From Blautia sp. An81 (GTDB lineage Bacteria; Bacillota; Clostridia; Lachnospirales; Lachnospiraceae), in NCBI RefSeq assembly GCF_002161285.1, contig NZ_NFHH01000001.1, positions 248,001-312,000 on the forward strand: 64,000 nt of DNA. The letters are read 5' to 3'. Numbering within the stretch: position 1 is the first letter of the stretch; every line of letters starts with the position of its first letter. Under the pieces are notes generated by a model. It did no database searches, was not told the DNA's origin, and saw only the letters and a program-made list of their open reading frames with translations. A program made the position numbers and the translations under genes. Positions 32,095-40,516 of this stretch are shown in pieces.

Positions 32095-32826
32095 TTATTC
32101 ATACCTGACGATTTCTTTTTTCAGTCTCTTCATGATCCGCTTTTCCAGCCGAGAGATATAAGACTGGGAGATTCCCAGCAGATCTGCAACCTCCTTCTGG
32201 GTCTTTTCCCTGCCATCAGGCATGTTAATGCCAAAGCGGAGCCGTACAATGGTCTGTTCCCTTTTTGTCAGCTTCCCGATAGCTTTTCCGAGAAGTTTTC
32301 TCTCCACTTCATTTTCAATATCTTTGTAAATTACATCCTCATCGGTTCCAAGGATATCTGACAAAAGCAGTTCATTCCCATCCCAGTCTACATTCAGAGG
32401 CTCATCTATAGACACCTCCAGCTTTGTCTTACTGTTTCTTCTCAGATACATAAGGATCTCATTTTCAATACATCGGGAGGCATAAGTAGCCAGTTTGATT
32501 TTTTTCACCGGGTCAAAGGTATTAATAGCCTTTATCAATCCTATGGTCCCTATGGAAATCAGGTCCTCTACTCCCACTCCTGTATTGTCAAATTTTTTGG
32601 CGATATAGACTACCAGACGAAGATTATGTTCTATAAGGGCAGCCCTTGCATCCTGGTCTTCCCCTTCTCTGAGCTTATCAATCTGCACCTTTTCTTCTTC
32701 CGGAGATAGAGGGGCAGGCAGTACCTCCGCACCCCCGATATAATGCATCTCATTTCCTGCCGGCAGTAAAATTCCTGTAAATCTCGAAAACTGAAATCCT
32801 TTTTTCATACAAACATCCATCTTCAC
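32095..32826 (-). CDS. sigE: Sporulation sigma factor SigE precursor
   Basis: About 243 residues. A short N-terminal pro-sequence precedes [18 protein letters not shown], the region where pro-SigE is cleaved. Region 2 has [19 protein letters not shown] and [15 protein letters not shown]; region 4 has [20 protein letters not shown]. SigE is the early mother-cell sigma factor. It starts 15 bases after spoIIGA, whose product processes it. Either GTG at 32826 or ATG two codons later could initiate after GGAGGAG. sigG, commonly next in the Bacillus order, is absent here: a terminator and the SPFH unit follow. Confidence 0.96.
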   Translation of the reverse strand: MKMDVCMKKGFQFSRFTGILLPAGNEMHYIGGAEVLPAPLSPEEEKVQIDKLREGEDQDARAALIEHNLRLVVYIAKKFDNTGVGVEDLISIGTIGLIKAINTFDPVKKIKLATYASRCIENEILMYLRRNSKTKLEVSIDEPLNVDWDGNELLLSDILGTDEDVIYKDIENEVERKLLGKAIGKLTKREQTIVRLRFGINMPDGREKTQKEVADLLGISQSYISRLEKRIMKRLKKEIVRYE

Positions 32827-32841
32827 AAAGCTCCTCCTTAA

Positions 32842-33693
32842 CTAACTGTCCAGAATCTTGGGACTGATAATTATCTCGAATTTTCCGTAAGGAGACAGAG
32901 GGGCGTCAGAAAGTCCTATGGCAGCCTGGGACAGACAGATTTTTTTCCCTTCCCAGAAAATAACCAGCCTGTCTGCCGTTACTACAGGGAGAAGTCCCCG
33001 TTCACAGCCCAGAGCCGTATAGATGAGAAACCGCGGTTTCAGATTTTCTGCATCTCCTTCCCCGAAATCTTCCATAGCACAAAAACTTTCCAGCGCATCC
33101 TGCTGCTTTTTCTCCAGCATACCGGAAAACCTGCTCTTTTCCATAACACACACAGGTTTGCCTGTGTCTGTATCTGTTAGGCAGTTTCCGGTATCCAACA
33201 GTCCTTTTAATTCTATTTTCTGTCCTCCTGTTTCCAGGATCACCCGGCACCTGAGGACAGCTTTTCCTTTTAAGTATTTAAAGAGTCTTATGCCTGTATT
33301 TAAAATCCAATAAGCGGTAAATGTGATCGTAAAAAAAATCAGGATTCCTTTTCCTGCCCTGGGAGGCAGGGCATACAACAGTCCTCCCAGCAAAAAAGAT
33401 ATGCCCCAGCAGGCCAGAACGCCTGCCAGCAGTTCCTTTCCTCTGCAAGGCCTACAGTCCAGCCAGACCATTGCAAAGGACATTCCAATGGAAAAAATCA
33501 GTATATTCACTGTATTGATCTCTTTTGAAAGCCAGAAAAACAGGGAGATTCCAAGGGCTCCCGCCAAAGCTCCCAGCAAAGCCCTCCAGGGTTTGGCAGA
33601 CCCCCGGAGTATCCGGTTTGTCAGGCAGAGCACAAGAAAATCCATAAATAGATTTACTACGAAAAACACATCTATGTAAAATTCGTAGTACAC
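32842..33693 (-). CDS. spoIIGA: Pro-sigma-E processing peptidase SpoIIGA
   Basis: 283 residues. Five hydrophobic segments make up the N-terminal half (YYEFYIDVFFVVNLFMDFLV, and others up to about residue 150), and the C-terminal half is the aspartic-protease domain with catalytic LLDTGNCLTDTDTG near 165-180. In sporulation it is activated across the septum and cleaves pro-SigE in the mother cell. Its strict pairing with sigE directly downstream confirms the identity. The protein begins at an ATG following GGGG. Confidence 0.93.
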   Translation of the reverse strand: MYYEFYIDVFFVVNLFMDFLVLCLTNRILRGSAKPWRALLGALAGALGISLFFWLSKEINTVNILIFSIGMSFAMVWLDCRPCRGKELLAGVLACWGISFLLGGLLYALPPRAGKGILIFFTITFTAYWILNTGIRLFKYLKGKAVLRCRVILETGGQKIELKGLLDTGNCLTDTDTGKPVCVMEKSRFSGMLEKKQQDALESFCAMEDFGEGDAENLKPRFLIYTALGCERGLLPVVTADRLVIFWEGKKICLSQAAIGLSDAPLSPYGKFEIIISPKILDS

Positions 33694-33750
33694 AAAACAC
33701 CCCCTAAACCTCTACATGACTCTCTTACTTATCTGGAATAAGCAATGTTC

Positions 33751-33816
33751 ATTATAGAGGTCAGGGGGTGCTGATTTTGTCAAAACCGCTTGGCTGGAGC
33801 CAAAATCTTTTCGACA
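33751..33816 (-). promoter_or_regulatory. Spo0A-dependent spoIIG promoter with two 0A boxes
   Basis: On the minus strand TTGACA (33778-33783) and TATAAT (33751-33756) are 21 bases apart, unusually long. This matches the spoIIG promoter of Bacillus, whose 22-base spacing makes it depend on Spo0A. A perfect TGTCGAA 0A box lies at 33810-33816, about 27 bases upstream of the -35 box, and TTTTGACAAAA overlaps the -35. Confidence 0.75.
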
Positions 33817-33922
33817 GCCTGCTCCTGTTTTTTTCTTCTTATGTTACCTGGGTTATGTTACCCTTTGGCCCAGAAGGGCCAAAGGACCTCTCTCTAGACC
33901 CGAAAGGCTGTATCTAGGCCTA

Positions 33923-34684
33923 TCAGGATAAACTTTCATGGATATTTTTCAGGATATTACGCATATTCTCCGCCCCGGCCTGGCCTGGAGCAGAAGCGTT
34001 CCTTCCTGCTGCAAAAGTCAGAGCCGAACCTGTGATTTCTCCGCAGATACGGCTGAGAAATCCGGTCTCTCCCATAGACATGGTGATCAGAGGCCGGTCA
34101 TATTTATCCGCCGCCTCTCTGGTCACCTCCAGAAGGGAAAGGAGGTCCTTAAACTGGCCGGGCATAACCGCCATCTTTAAGATATCAGCCCCGCTGTCAT
34201 ACATCCTGTCCAGACTCTCGAAAAGAGCTTCCTTGGGCGGCGTCCCTTCAAAATGATGATTGGAGGCCACCACTTTTACGCCTTTCTCCTGAAGCTGTTT
34301 TACCAGCTCCCCAGATGACTCTTCCCGGAAAAATATTTCTACATCTGTCAGCTGGACAAGACCTGTCTCAGCTGCCGCATTCAGGAGCTTTACATAATTT
34401 TCAAAAAGAATCTCCCGGCAGCCTCCTTCTCCTGCGGTGCGGAAGGTAAAAAGAAGGGGAATTTGTCCCAGTCTGTCATTTATTGTCCTCAACATTTCCA
34501 GGACTTTTTCTACTTTCTCTCCTTCTTCATAACAATCTGCCCGCCATTCTGCCAGGTCTGGTTTCTGTCTCTGGATTTCCTCAATATCCAGAAAGATTTC
34601 TTCCCTGGTTTCCCCGGTAATGGGAATACAAATTTTCGGGATTCCCCTCCCGATTTCCATATTTCCTATCTTTACTGTTTTCAT
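33923..34684 (-). CDS. aroD: Type I 3-dehydroquinate dehydratase
   Basis: 253 residues, the length of the type I enzyme. Active-site motifs are the Glu and Arg of LAEWRADCYEE, the His of VASNHHFEGTPP (His pair), and the Schiff-base Lys of ILKMAVMPG. It removes water from 3-dehydroquinate to give 3-dehydroshikimate in aromatic amino acid synthesis. It is divergent from aroE, the next enzyme of the pathway, with 133 bases between starts. No other shikimate gene is nearby. A region of about 230 bases to spoIIGA holds a 10-base perfect palindrome (33871-33893) without a T run, and the spoIIG promoter. Confidence 0.95.
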   Translation of the reverse strand: MKTVKIGNMEIGRGIPKICIPITGETREEIFLDIEEIQRQKPDLAEWRADCYEEGEKVEKVLEMLRTINDRLGQIPLLFTFRTAGEGGCREILFENYVKLLNAAAETGLVQLTDVEIFFREESSGELVKQLQEKGVKVVASNHHFEGTPPKEALFESLDRMYDSGADILKMAVMPGQFKDLLSLLEVTREAADKYDRPLITMSMGETGFLSRICGEITGSALTFAAGRNASAPGQAGAENMRNILKNIHESLS

Positions 34685-34718
34685 TATTCTTTCTTCCTTT
34701 CTCTCCGCCCTTTCCTTC

Positions 34719-34747
34719 TTGACAGCAGAGATATATCATCCTAAACT
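34719..34747 (+). promoter_or_regulatory. Promoter of aroE
   Basis: TTGACA (34719-34724), 17 bases, TAAACT (34742-34747). The 5' leader contains a short CCAGG/CCTGG hairpin just before the AGGAGG. Confidence 0.7.
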
Positions 34748-34817
34748 AAAATCAGCGTCCATAGAGATGAAACCAGGCCTCAAAGACCTGGAATATATAC
34801 AAACAGGAGGTATTTAT

Positions 34818-35705
34818 ATGTCTGCAATTACCGGCAATACCCGTCTTACAGGTCTTTTAGGAAGCCCTGTAAAGCACAGTATCTCTCCCCTGATGCATAA
34901 TTTCAGTTTCCAGTATCTTGGAATGGACTGTGTCTATCTGGCCTTTGATATAAACGAACAAACTCTGGAGAAAGCTGTTGAAGGGCTAAAAGCCCTTCAG
35001 GTCATGGGATTCAACCTTACTATGCCCAATAAAAACAAAATCCTGGAATATCTGGATGGCCTCTCCCCTGCAGCCCGGCTTATTGGGGCCGTTAATACTG
35101 TGGAAAATCAGAATGGCTGTCTCATCGGCCACAATACCGACGGAATCGGTTTTATGCGTTCCGTAAAAGAACAAGGCATTCAGATGAAAGGCCAGACTAT
35201 GACCCTTATGGGAATCGGCGGAGCCGCCACAGCCATCTGTGCCCAGGCTGCCCTGGACGGAGTAAAAAAAATCCATATCTTCGCCCGAAGCACCAGCTCT
35301 CATCTTCCCAGAATCCAGCATCTCTCTTCTGAGCTGGAAAAAGAAACTGCCTGTCAGATTTTTATTCATGATACCAAAGATCTGGATACTCTAAAAACTG
35401 CAATGAAAGAAAGCCGGCTTTTTGTCAATGCCACCTCCGTTGGCATGGCTCCCCACACAGAGGGCTGCATATTGCCGGATTCGTCTTTTCTCTTTCCGGA
35501 ACTGGCCGTAGCAGATATCATCTATTCTCCCTGGGAGACCAGACTGCTGACTATGGCCAAAGAAGCCGGCTGTATAGCTTTTAACGGCTATTCCATGCTT
35601 CTGTGGCAGGGAGCCGAAGCCTTTCACATCTGGACAGGACAGGAAATGCCTATGAAGCAGCTGAAAGACTATCTCCGGCAGAAAACCGGCATCTCCGGCA
35701 TCTAA
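34818..35705 (+). CDS. aroE: Shikimate dehydrogenase
   Basis: 295 residues from the ATG at 34818, which follows CAGGAGG by eight bases; the longer frame upstream is rejected. The substrate domain has GLLGSPVKHSISPLMHN and FNLTMPNK with the catalytic Lys and NTDGIGF with its Asp. The cofactor domain has TLMGIGGAATAICAQAAL. It reduces 3-dehydroshikimate to shikimate with NADPH. It converges with moaB and ends in the shared palindromic element at 35709. Confidence 0.95.
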   Translation: MSAITGNTRLTGLLGSPVKHSISPLMHNFSFQYLGMDCVYLAFDINEQTLEKAVEGLKALQVMGFNLTMPNKNKILEYLDGLSPAARLIGAVNTVENQNGCLIGHNTDGIGFMRSVKEQGIQMKGQTMTLMGIGGAATAICAQAALDGVKKIHIFARSTSSHLPRIQHLSSELEKETACQIFIHDTKDLDTLKTAMKESRLFVNATSVGMAPHTEGCILPDSSFLFPELAVADIIYSPWETRLLTMAKEAGCIAFNGYSMLLWQGAEAFHIWTGQEMPMKQLKDYLRQKTGISGI

Positions 35706-35708
35706 ACA

Positions 35709-35834
35709 TTAATCATGTACCAAGAATATTTATACATTTTATGCAAATTGTCGAGGATAGCTTTGAGATCATAGGCTCAAAGCGGCACAGACTGAGCAAT
35801 AAAATGTATAAAGATTCTTGATTTTGATCAACGT
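35709..35834. repeat. Dispersed palindromic element, copy 2 (between convergent aroE and moaB)
   Basis: AAGAATATTTATACATTTTATGC near 35722 pairs with GCAATAAAATGTATAAAGATTCTT near 35796-35819, and an inner perfect hairpin GCTTTGAG/CTCAAAGC lies at 35760-35783. ATTAATCATG and TTGATCAACG extend the outer arms. The TATACATTTT arm and the TTCTTGATTTTGATCAACG side match copy 4 closely. It could form a terminator for both genes. Confidence 0.65.
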
Positions 35835-35846
35835 GACAGCCCCATG

Positions 35847-36338
35847 TCAGTTCTGACCGCAGTTTCCTGCGTCGCCACGGAGGATATCGATTCCATGTCC
35901 CAATGCTTCTATCACATACTCCAGACATTCCCTTACCGCCTTGGGGCTTCCCGGCAGGTTTACGATCAGGGTCCTTTTTCGGATACCTGCTGCCTGTCTG
36001 CTGAGCATTCCCCGTTTTGTCACCTCCATGCTGCAGGCCCGCATAGCCTCTGGAATCCCCGGTACCATCCGCTGGCAAACATCCTGAGTAGCTTCCGGAG
36101 TAAAATCTCTGCTGGAGAATCCTGTCCCTCCTGTAGTCAATATCAGATCCGCCATGTCTTCATCTGCAATCCTTGCCATCTCTGCAGCCAGAAGGGCTCT
36201 CTCATCTGGAAGGATTTTCTGATATACCACCTGATATCCCTCCCGCTCCAGTATCTCGCAGATAACCTGTCCGCTGACGTCCTCTCGTTCTCCTCTGAAC
36301 CCGCTGTCACTGGAGGTAATAACTGCTGCTCGTCTCAT
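35847..36338 (-). CDS. Molybdopterin adenylyltransferase-like protein, MoaB/Mog type
   Basis: 163 residues of the MoaB/Mog fold. It begins RRAAVITSSDSGFRGEREDVSG; the signature LILTTGGTGFSSRDFTPEAT is the molybdopterin-binding loop, followed by VNLPGSPKAVRECLEYV. The family activates molybdopterin by adenylylation before molybdenum insertion. It lies 33 bases after moaC, so the two form a partial cofactor unit in the middle of a division and aromatic-biosynthesis region; moaA, moaD, moaE and moeA are not in the window. Confidence 0.9.
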   Translation of the reverse strand: MRRAAVITSSDSGFRGEREDVSGQVICEILEREGYQVVYQKILPDERALLAAEMARIADEDMADLILTTGGTGFSSRDFTPEATQDVCQRMVPGIPEAMRACSMEVTKRGMLSRQAAGIRKRTLIVNLPGSPKAVRECLEYVIEALGHGIDILRGDAGNCGQN

Positions 36339-36371
36339 ATTTTTCTCCTTTCATTTTAACGCCGTCTATTA

Positions 36372-36848
36372 TTAAAAATGGAATTCTCCGCTTTTTCCGC
36401 CAGTCTTTTCTACCAGATGTATATCTGTGATCTCCATCCTCTTGTCAATAGCCTTGCACATGTCGTAGATGGTAAGAAGGGCTGTGGTGACTCCCGTAAG
36501 AGCCTCCATCTCCACACCGGTCTTCCCCTGGCACTTCACCGTACAGTATGCAGTGATCCGATTTTCCTCCGGTGAAAGTTCAAAATCCACATTGCATTTA
36601 TCCAGCAGAAGTGTGTGGCAGAGAGGAATGAGAAAAGGTGTCTGCTTCACTCCCATAATCCCGGCGGTCCGGGCTATCCCCAGCACATCTCCCTTAGGGA
36701 CCTGCTTTTCTCTGACCGCTTCCATGATTTCCTTGCTCACCAGGATACTTCCTCTGGCAATGGCTGTCCTGCTGGAGGGTTCTTTTTGAGAAATATCCAC
36801 CATCCTGGCATTTCCCTGTTCATCAAAATGGGTAAATCCCTGTTCCAT
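36372..36848 (-). CDS. moaC: Cyclic pyranopterin monophosphate synthase
   Basis: 158 residues. It begins MEQGFTHFDEQGNARMVDIS and carries ARTAGIMGVKQTPFLIPLCH and GVEMEALTGVTTALLTIYDMCKA, the MoaC signatures; the Lys of DMCKAID is the catalytic one. It completes precursor Z formation, the first step of molybdopterin synthesis. The ATG at 36848 follows AAAGGAG and is preferred to an in-frame TTG upstream. It lies just after copy 3 of the palindromic element, downstream of ftsZ. Confidence 0.95.
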   Translation of the reverse strand: MEQGFTHFDEQGNARMVDISQKEPSSRTAIARGSILVSKEIMEAVREKQVPKGDVLGIARTAGIMGVKQTPFLIPLCHTLLLDKCNVDFELSPEENRITAYCTVKCQGKTGVEMEALTGVTTALLTIYDMCKAIDKRMEITDIHLVEKTGGKSGEFHF

Positions 36849-36875
36849 ATCTGGCTCCTTTCCCGTTAATAACAA

Positions 36876-36937
36876 AGAGCTGCCGCATTAAACAACCATC
36901 AAGAATATTCCTGACATATGTTTAATACGACAGCTCT
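36876..36937 (-). repeat. Dispersed palindromic element, copy 3 (ftsZ 3' end)
   Basis: AGAGCTGTCGTATTAAAC pairs with GTTTAATGCGGCAGCTCT. The core reads ATGTCAGGAATATTCTTGATG, matching the other copies without a long loop. It is followed on the minus strand by TTTGTTATT, a weak T run, so it may partly terminate ftsZ transcription before moaC. Confidence 0.7.
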
Positions 36938-36951
36938 GTAATCTTACAGCT

Positions 36952-38118
36952 TTATCTTCTGTTTTTCAGGAAATCCGGAATCTGAATGTCCTTCTGCTGT
37001 ACAGTGCTCTTAAACTGCGGCTGCTGGAAGGTTGGCTGCTGGAAAGTCGGCATCTGGTAAGATGGCTGTGGCTGCTCCTGCTGTGCCTGTCTTGGTGCCT
37101 GAGCCTTTGCTCCTCTTTCAGATTTAGAAGATTTCTTTTCTCTGGATACGCTGGCTTTTCTTGCAGTCTCATCATCCAGACCTGTTGCAATAACCGTGAT
37201 CCTTACATAGTCAGCCTCTTTGTCATCATAGAGAGCACCAAAGATAATATTTGTATCCTCGCCTGTAAGGTTCTGAACATAGCTTGCTGCATCGTTGGCA
37301 TCCATAAGAGAAATATCTCCGGATACATTGACGATAACATGAGAAGCTCCTTCGATGGTTGTTTCCAGAAGAGGACTGGATACAGCCTGCTGAACAGCAT
37401 CCATGGCTTTGTCATCGCCTTTGCCTTCACCGATACCGATATGTGCGATTCCCTTGTCGATCATAACTGTCTGAACATCGGCAAAGTCCAGATTGATCAG
37501 AGCCGGCAGGTTGATCAGATCTGTGATTCCCTGAACTGCCTGCTGAAGAACCTCGTCTGCTTTCTTCAGAGCTTCCGGCATAGATGTACGACGGTCTACG
37601 ATTTCCAGCAGACGGTCATTTGGGATAATGATCAGTGTATCTACACTTTCTTTTAACTTCTCAATTCCTGCCAGAGCGTTGCTCATACGTGTCTTTGCCT
37701 CAAAACGGAAAGGCTTTGTTACAACACCAACGGTAAGGATTCCCATTTCTTTTGCAACTCCTGCAACTACCGGAGCAGCTCCAGTACCTGTGCCGCCGCC
37801 CATACCGCAGGTTACAAATACCATATCTGCACCCTGGATGGCCTGTTTGATCTCCTCGATGCTTTCCTCTGCTGCTTTCTCACCAATCTCAGGCTTTGCT
37901 CCAGCGCCCAGTCCCTTTGTCAGCTTTTCGCCGATCTGAATGATCGTAGGGGCCTTACACAGGGTCAAGGCCTGCTTATCTGTATTCACTCCTATAAATT
38001 CAACGCCGCCGATGGCTTCCTCCACCATTCTGTTTACTGCATTATTTCCTGCTCCGCCTACACCGATAACAATGATCTTTGCAGATGATTCAGCTTCATT
38101 TGTCATAATCTCTAACAC
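36952..38118 (-). CDS. ftsZ: Cell division protein FtsZ
   Basis: 388 residues. The tubulin-like GTPase signature [10 protein letters not shown] is near residue 107. The core begins [18 protein letters not shown], and the tail ends in [12 protein letters not shown], the conserved C-terminal peptide that binds FtsA and other partners, after a Gln-rich linker ([12 protein letters not shown]). It polymerises into the division ring. The GTG at 38118 follows AAAGGAGG by seven bases. It has a promoter of its own in the 190-base gap after divIB and is not necessarily cotranscribed with the cluster. Confidence 0.97.
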   Translation of the reverse strand: MLEIMTNEAESSAKIIVIGVGGAGNNAVNRMVEEAIGGVEFIGVNTDKQALTLCKAPTIIQIGEKLTKGLGAGAKPEIGEKAAEESIEEIKQAIQGADMVFVTCGMGGGTGTGAAPVVAGVAKEMGILTVGVVTKPFRFEAKTRMSNALAGIEKLKESVDTLIIIPNDRLLEIVDRRTSMPEALKKADEVLQQAVQGITDLINLPALINLDFADVQTVMIDKGIAHIGIGEGKGDDKAMDAVQQAVSSPLLETTIEGASHVIVNVSGDISLMDANDAASYVQNLTGEDTNIIFGALYDDKEADYVRITVIATGLDDETARKASVSREKKSSKSERGAKAQAPRQAQQEQPQPSYQMPTFQQPTFQQPQFKSTVQQKDIQIPDFLKNRR

Positions 38119-38245
38119 GGTATTTCCTCCTTTAGCTCCCTTGTATGGTCTGAAATGCTATTTCACATTTTCTTCCTATTTTATGTTCCGGCAAAACCGG
38201 TATGTATCAGTCTGTATTATCTAGTTGCTCATTACATATAGATAT

Positions 38246-38274
38246 ATAATATCTTTTTTTCTAAAATTAATCAA
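38246..38274 (-). promoter_or_regulatory. Promoter of ftsZ
   Basis: On the minus strand TTGATT (38269-38274), 17 bases, TATTAT (38246-38251). It lies in the AT-rich gap between divIB and ftsZ, leaving a leader of about 120 bases. Confidence 0.6.
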
Positions 38275-38308
38275 CCGCAAATTTCACTTTTTATAAAAAA
38301 ATCATATC

Positions 38309-39172
38309 TTACTGCTCCTGTCTGCTCCTGGTATCCGCAGAATCTGAGCCGTCGCTGTACTCCAGTTCATTCCCTGAAGTCCCAGTATCCGTTCCGCTGC
38401 CGGTTCCGTCAGAGGCGCTGCTGCTCTCTTCTTCGTCTCCGGAATCCTCCTCCTGGGTGGCGTCATCAAAGACCACTGATTCTGAATCCTCCGTGGTATT
38501 CTCCAGATGGAGGATTCCTGACATATCCTCAAGCTGGGGAAGGATCCCCACAAGACGGTTGATCTTTTCATCCATGTTCTCATCATCTCCCAGCCGGACT
38601 TCTATATCTCCGTAATACATTACCAGCTGGTTCAGATCATTAAAAGCCAGCCTGTCCGGTTTTTCTTCCATCTTTTCCAGCATTTTTCCCACACTGAGGA
38701 TGGTATTCAACTTTCTCGTATTAATTCCAGTCAGCCGCTCTCCCTGAACAGCCTCTTTTACATCAATCCCTTCAATCTGGGGCACATTCTCCAGAGGCTC
38801 TTCTGTAATGATCTGTATAATGCCCTGACGGTCAAAATTTACACACTGCCCCTGAAATTCAATATAGCCGATCATTTGTTTTTCTTTCACTTGAAGAAGC
38901 AGAGTATTCCTGTTCACTCTGGAAATTGTGATACTGTCGATCATAGTCTCATCTTTTGTGCTTTTCTCTGTATTGATAAATCCCGCTAAAACAGAGTTAT
39001 TCGCAATAGGCGCGTCCAGAACCATATTTTTTATCTGATCATCAGTATAAAAACTGTTGCCTTCTACCTGTACGCTGGTCACCCTGAATCCCAGGAAAAA
39101 TACCAGAACAAAAATCAAAAGGATTCCCGCTACAGCTTCTATGATGATCCTGTACAGTTTTCTTCTGCTCAT
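38309..39172 (-). CDS. divIB: Cell division protein DivIB/FtsQ
   Basis: 287 residues. A short cytoplasmic N-terminus leads to one membrane segment (IIIEAVAGILLIFVLVFFL) and then the POTRA domain (GFRVTSVQVEGNSFYTDDQI) and the beta domain. The last 50 residues are Ser/Asp/Glu/Gly-rich (EEDSGDEEESSSASDGTGSG) and disordered. It is a bitopic divisome protein that acts with FtsL. It lies 12 bases after murA, so the two are cotranscribed. Confidence 0.88.
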   Translation of the reverse strand: MSRRKLYRIIIEAVAGILLIFVLVFFLGFRVTSVQVEGNSFYTDDQIKNMVLDAPIANNSVLAGFINTEKSTKDETMIDSITISRVNRNTLLLQVKEKQMIGYIEFQGQCVNFDRQGIIQIITEEPLENVPQIEGIDVKEAVQGERLTGINTRKLNTILSVGKMLEKMEEKPDRLAFNDLNQLVMYYGDIEVRLGDDENMDEKINRLVGILPQLEDMSGILHLENTTEDSESVVFDDATQEEDSGDEEESSSASDGTGSGTDTGTSGNELEYSDGSDSADTRSRQEQ

Positions 39173-39184
39173 AAAGCGTCTCCC

Positions 39185-40444
39185 CTAATCTTTCTCAGTT
39201 CTTGCCCCGAGACAGTTCAAATCTCTAGAGATGTCCTCATATCCTCTCTCTATAAATTCTCGGTCTTCCACATAAGTTTCTCCCTGAGCACCCAGACCGG
39301 CTACCACAAGGGCGGCCCCTCCCCGAAGCTCTTCTGCCCTTACAATATTTCCTGAAAGCCTGCCTCCCCGAATCCTGGCAGTCTGTCCCTCCAGATGAAT
39401 CTGCGCTCCCATTTTTCGGAGCTGCGGAACCACCTTGAATCGGTCTTCAAATATATTCTCTTTTATCTGGCTCCATCCCCAGGCCCGGGTAAGGACTGCC
39501 AGAAATACCGATTGAAGATCTGTGGGAAAGCCGGGATAAACACCGGTTTCCATCCACCGGACAGGCCTGTATGCCCTCTGGCTGCATAGAAACAGTTTAC
39601 CACTGTTATACGCGTATTGTCCACCTATTTTCTCATATGCCCCAAGGAGGGCTCCCATTTCTTTTATGGGAGGTTCCAGAAGTATTCCTTTTCCTCTGGT
39701 AATAGCGCTGGCGCACACATAAGTACCTGCGGCAATCCTGTCTGCCGGTATGGTAAATACAGTATCCTGAAGTCTGGGAACTCCCTGTATTGTCAGGCAG
39801 GAAGTTCCTATGCCCCCTATCTTTCCCCCAGCCTGGTTCAGAAATCGGCAGAGCCATGTCACTTCCGGCTCTCTGGAGCCTCCTCTTATAACTGTGGTCC
39901 CCTGGGCGCAAACCGCCCCCAGGACAGCATTCTGCGTGGCCCCTACACTAGGTCTGGGGAAAGAAATCTCTGCCCCTTTAAGCCCCCTGGTCCTTCCATA
40001 GAGCAGCCCTTCTTCTGTCTCCACAAATTCTCCTCCCAGTTCTCTGAGAGCCTTCAGATGCAGGTCAATGGGCCTGGAGCCGATTACACAGCCACCAGGA
40101 AAAGGGAGCACCGCTTCTTTGCACCTTCCCAGGAGGCTTCCCAGCAGTACAATAGACGAACGCATTCTTTCACCCAGCTTTTTTTCTACCTGGCAGCAAC
40201 TAATATTCCGAGCCCAGATTTCCAGAGTGTCTCCCTGCCAGCTGGTTCCTGCCCCCAGGCTTTTAAGCACTTCTTCCATGAGAAGGACATCGGCTATACG
40301 GGGGCATCCCTTCAGCACAGTTGTTCCTCTATTTAAAAGAGCGGCTGCCATAACAGGCAATGCCGCATTTTTTGAACCCTGTATCCTTACTTCTCCTTCT
40401 AAAGGAATTCCCCCTGTAATCCTAATTCCGCCCAAGCCACACAC
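39185..40444 (-). CDS. murA: UDP-N-acetylglucosamine 1-carboxyvinyltransferase
   Basis: 419 residues. The catalytic sequence IQGSKNAALP and the fosfomycin-target Cys in FPGGCVIGSRPIDLHL are present, as is ELRGGAALVVAGL. It transfers enolpyruvate from phosphoenolpyruvate to UDP-GlcNAc, the first committed step of peptidoglycan synthesis. Its place between ftsW and divIB is where other clusters hold murG and a murA paralogue. Either the GTG at 40444 or a TTG at 40435 could start it, the latter eight bases after GGAG. Firmicutes often have two murA genes, and the second is not in the window. Confidence 0.9.
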   Translation of the reverse strand: MCGLGGIRITGGIPLEGEVRIQGSKNAALPVMAAALLNRGTTVLKGCPRIADVLLMEEVLKSLGAGTSWQGDTLEIWARNISCCQVEKKLGERMRSSIVLLGSLLGRCKEAVLPFPGGCVIGSRPIDLHLKALRELGGEFVETEEGLLYGRTRGLKGAEISFPRPSVGATQNAVLGAVCAQGTTVIRGGSREPEVTWLCRFLNQAGGKIGGIGTSCLTIQGVPRLQDTVFTIPADRIAAGTYVCASAITRGKGILLEPPIKEMGALLGAYEKIGGQYAYNSGKLFLCSQRAYRPVRWMETGVYPGFPTDLQSVFLAVLTRAWGWSQIKENIFEDRFKVVPQLRKMGAQIHLEGQTARIRGGRLSGNIVRAEELRGGAALVVAGLGAQGETYVEDREFIERGYEDISRDLNCLGARTEKD

Positions 40445-40516
40445 TCCTCTTAATACATTCCGTTTTGCAAAACACTATCTGGAATTATTCTATGCAGGGC
40501 CTCCTGCATTGGTGAT

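Noticed and set aside
33866-33895. Palindrome CCTTTGGCCC/GGGCCAAAGG after aroD as terminator
   Set aside because: A perfect stem but without a T run on either strand; left unassigned.
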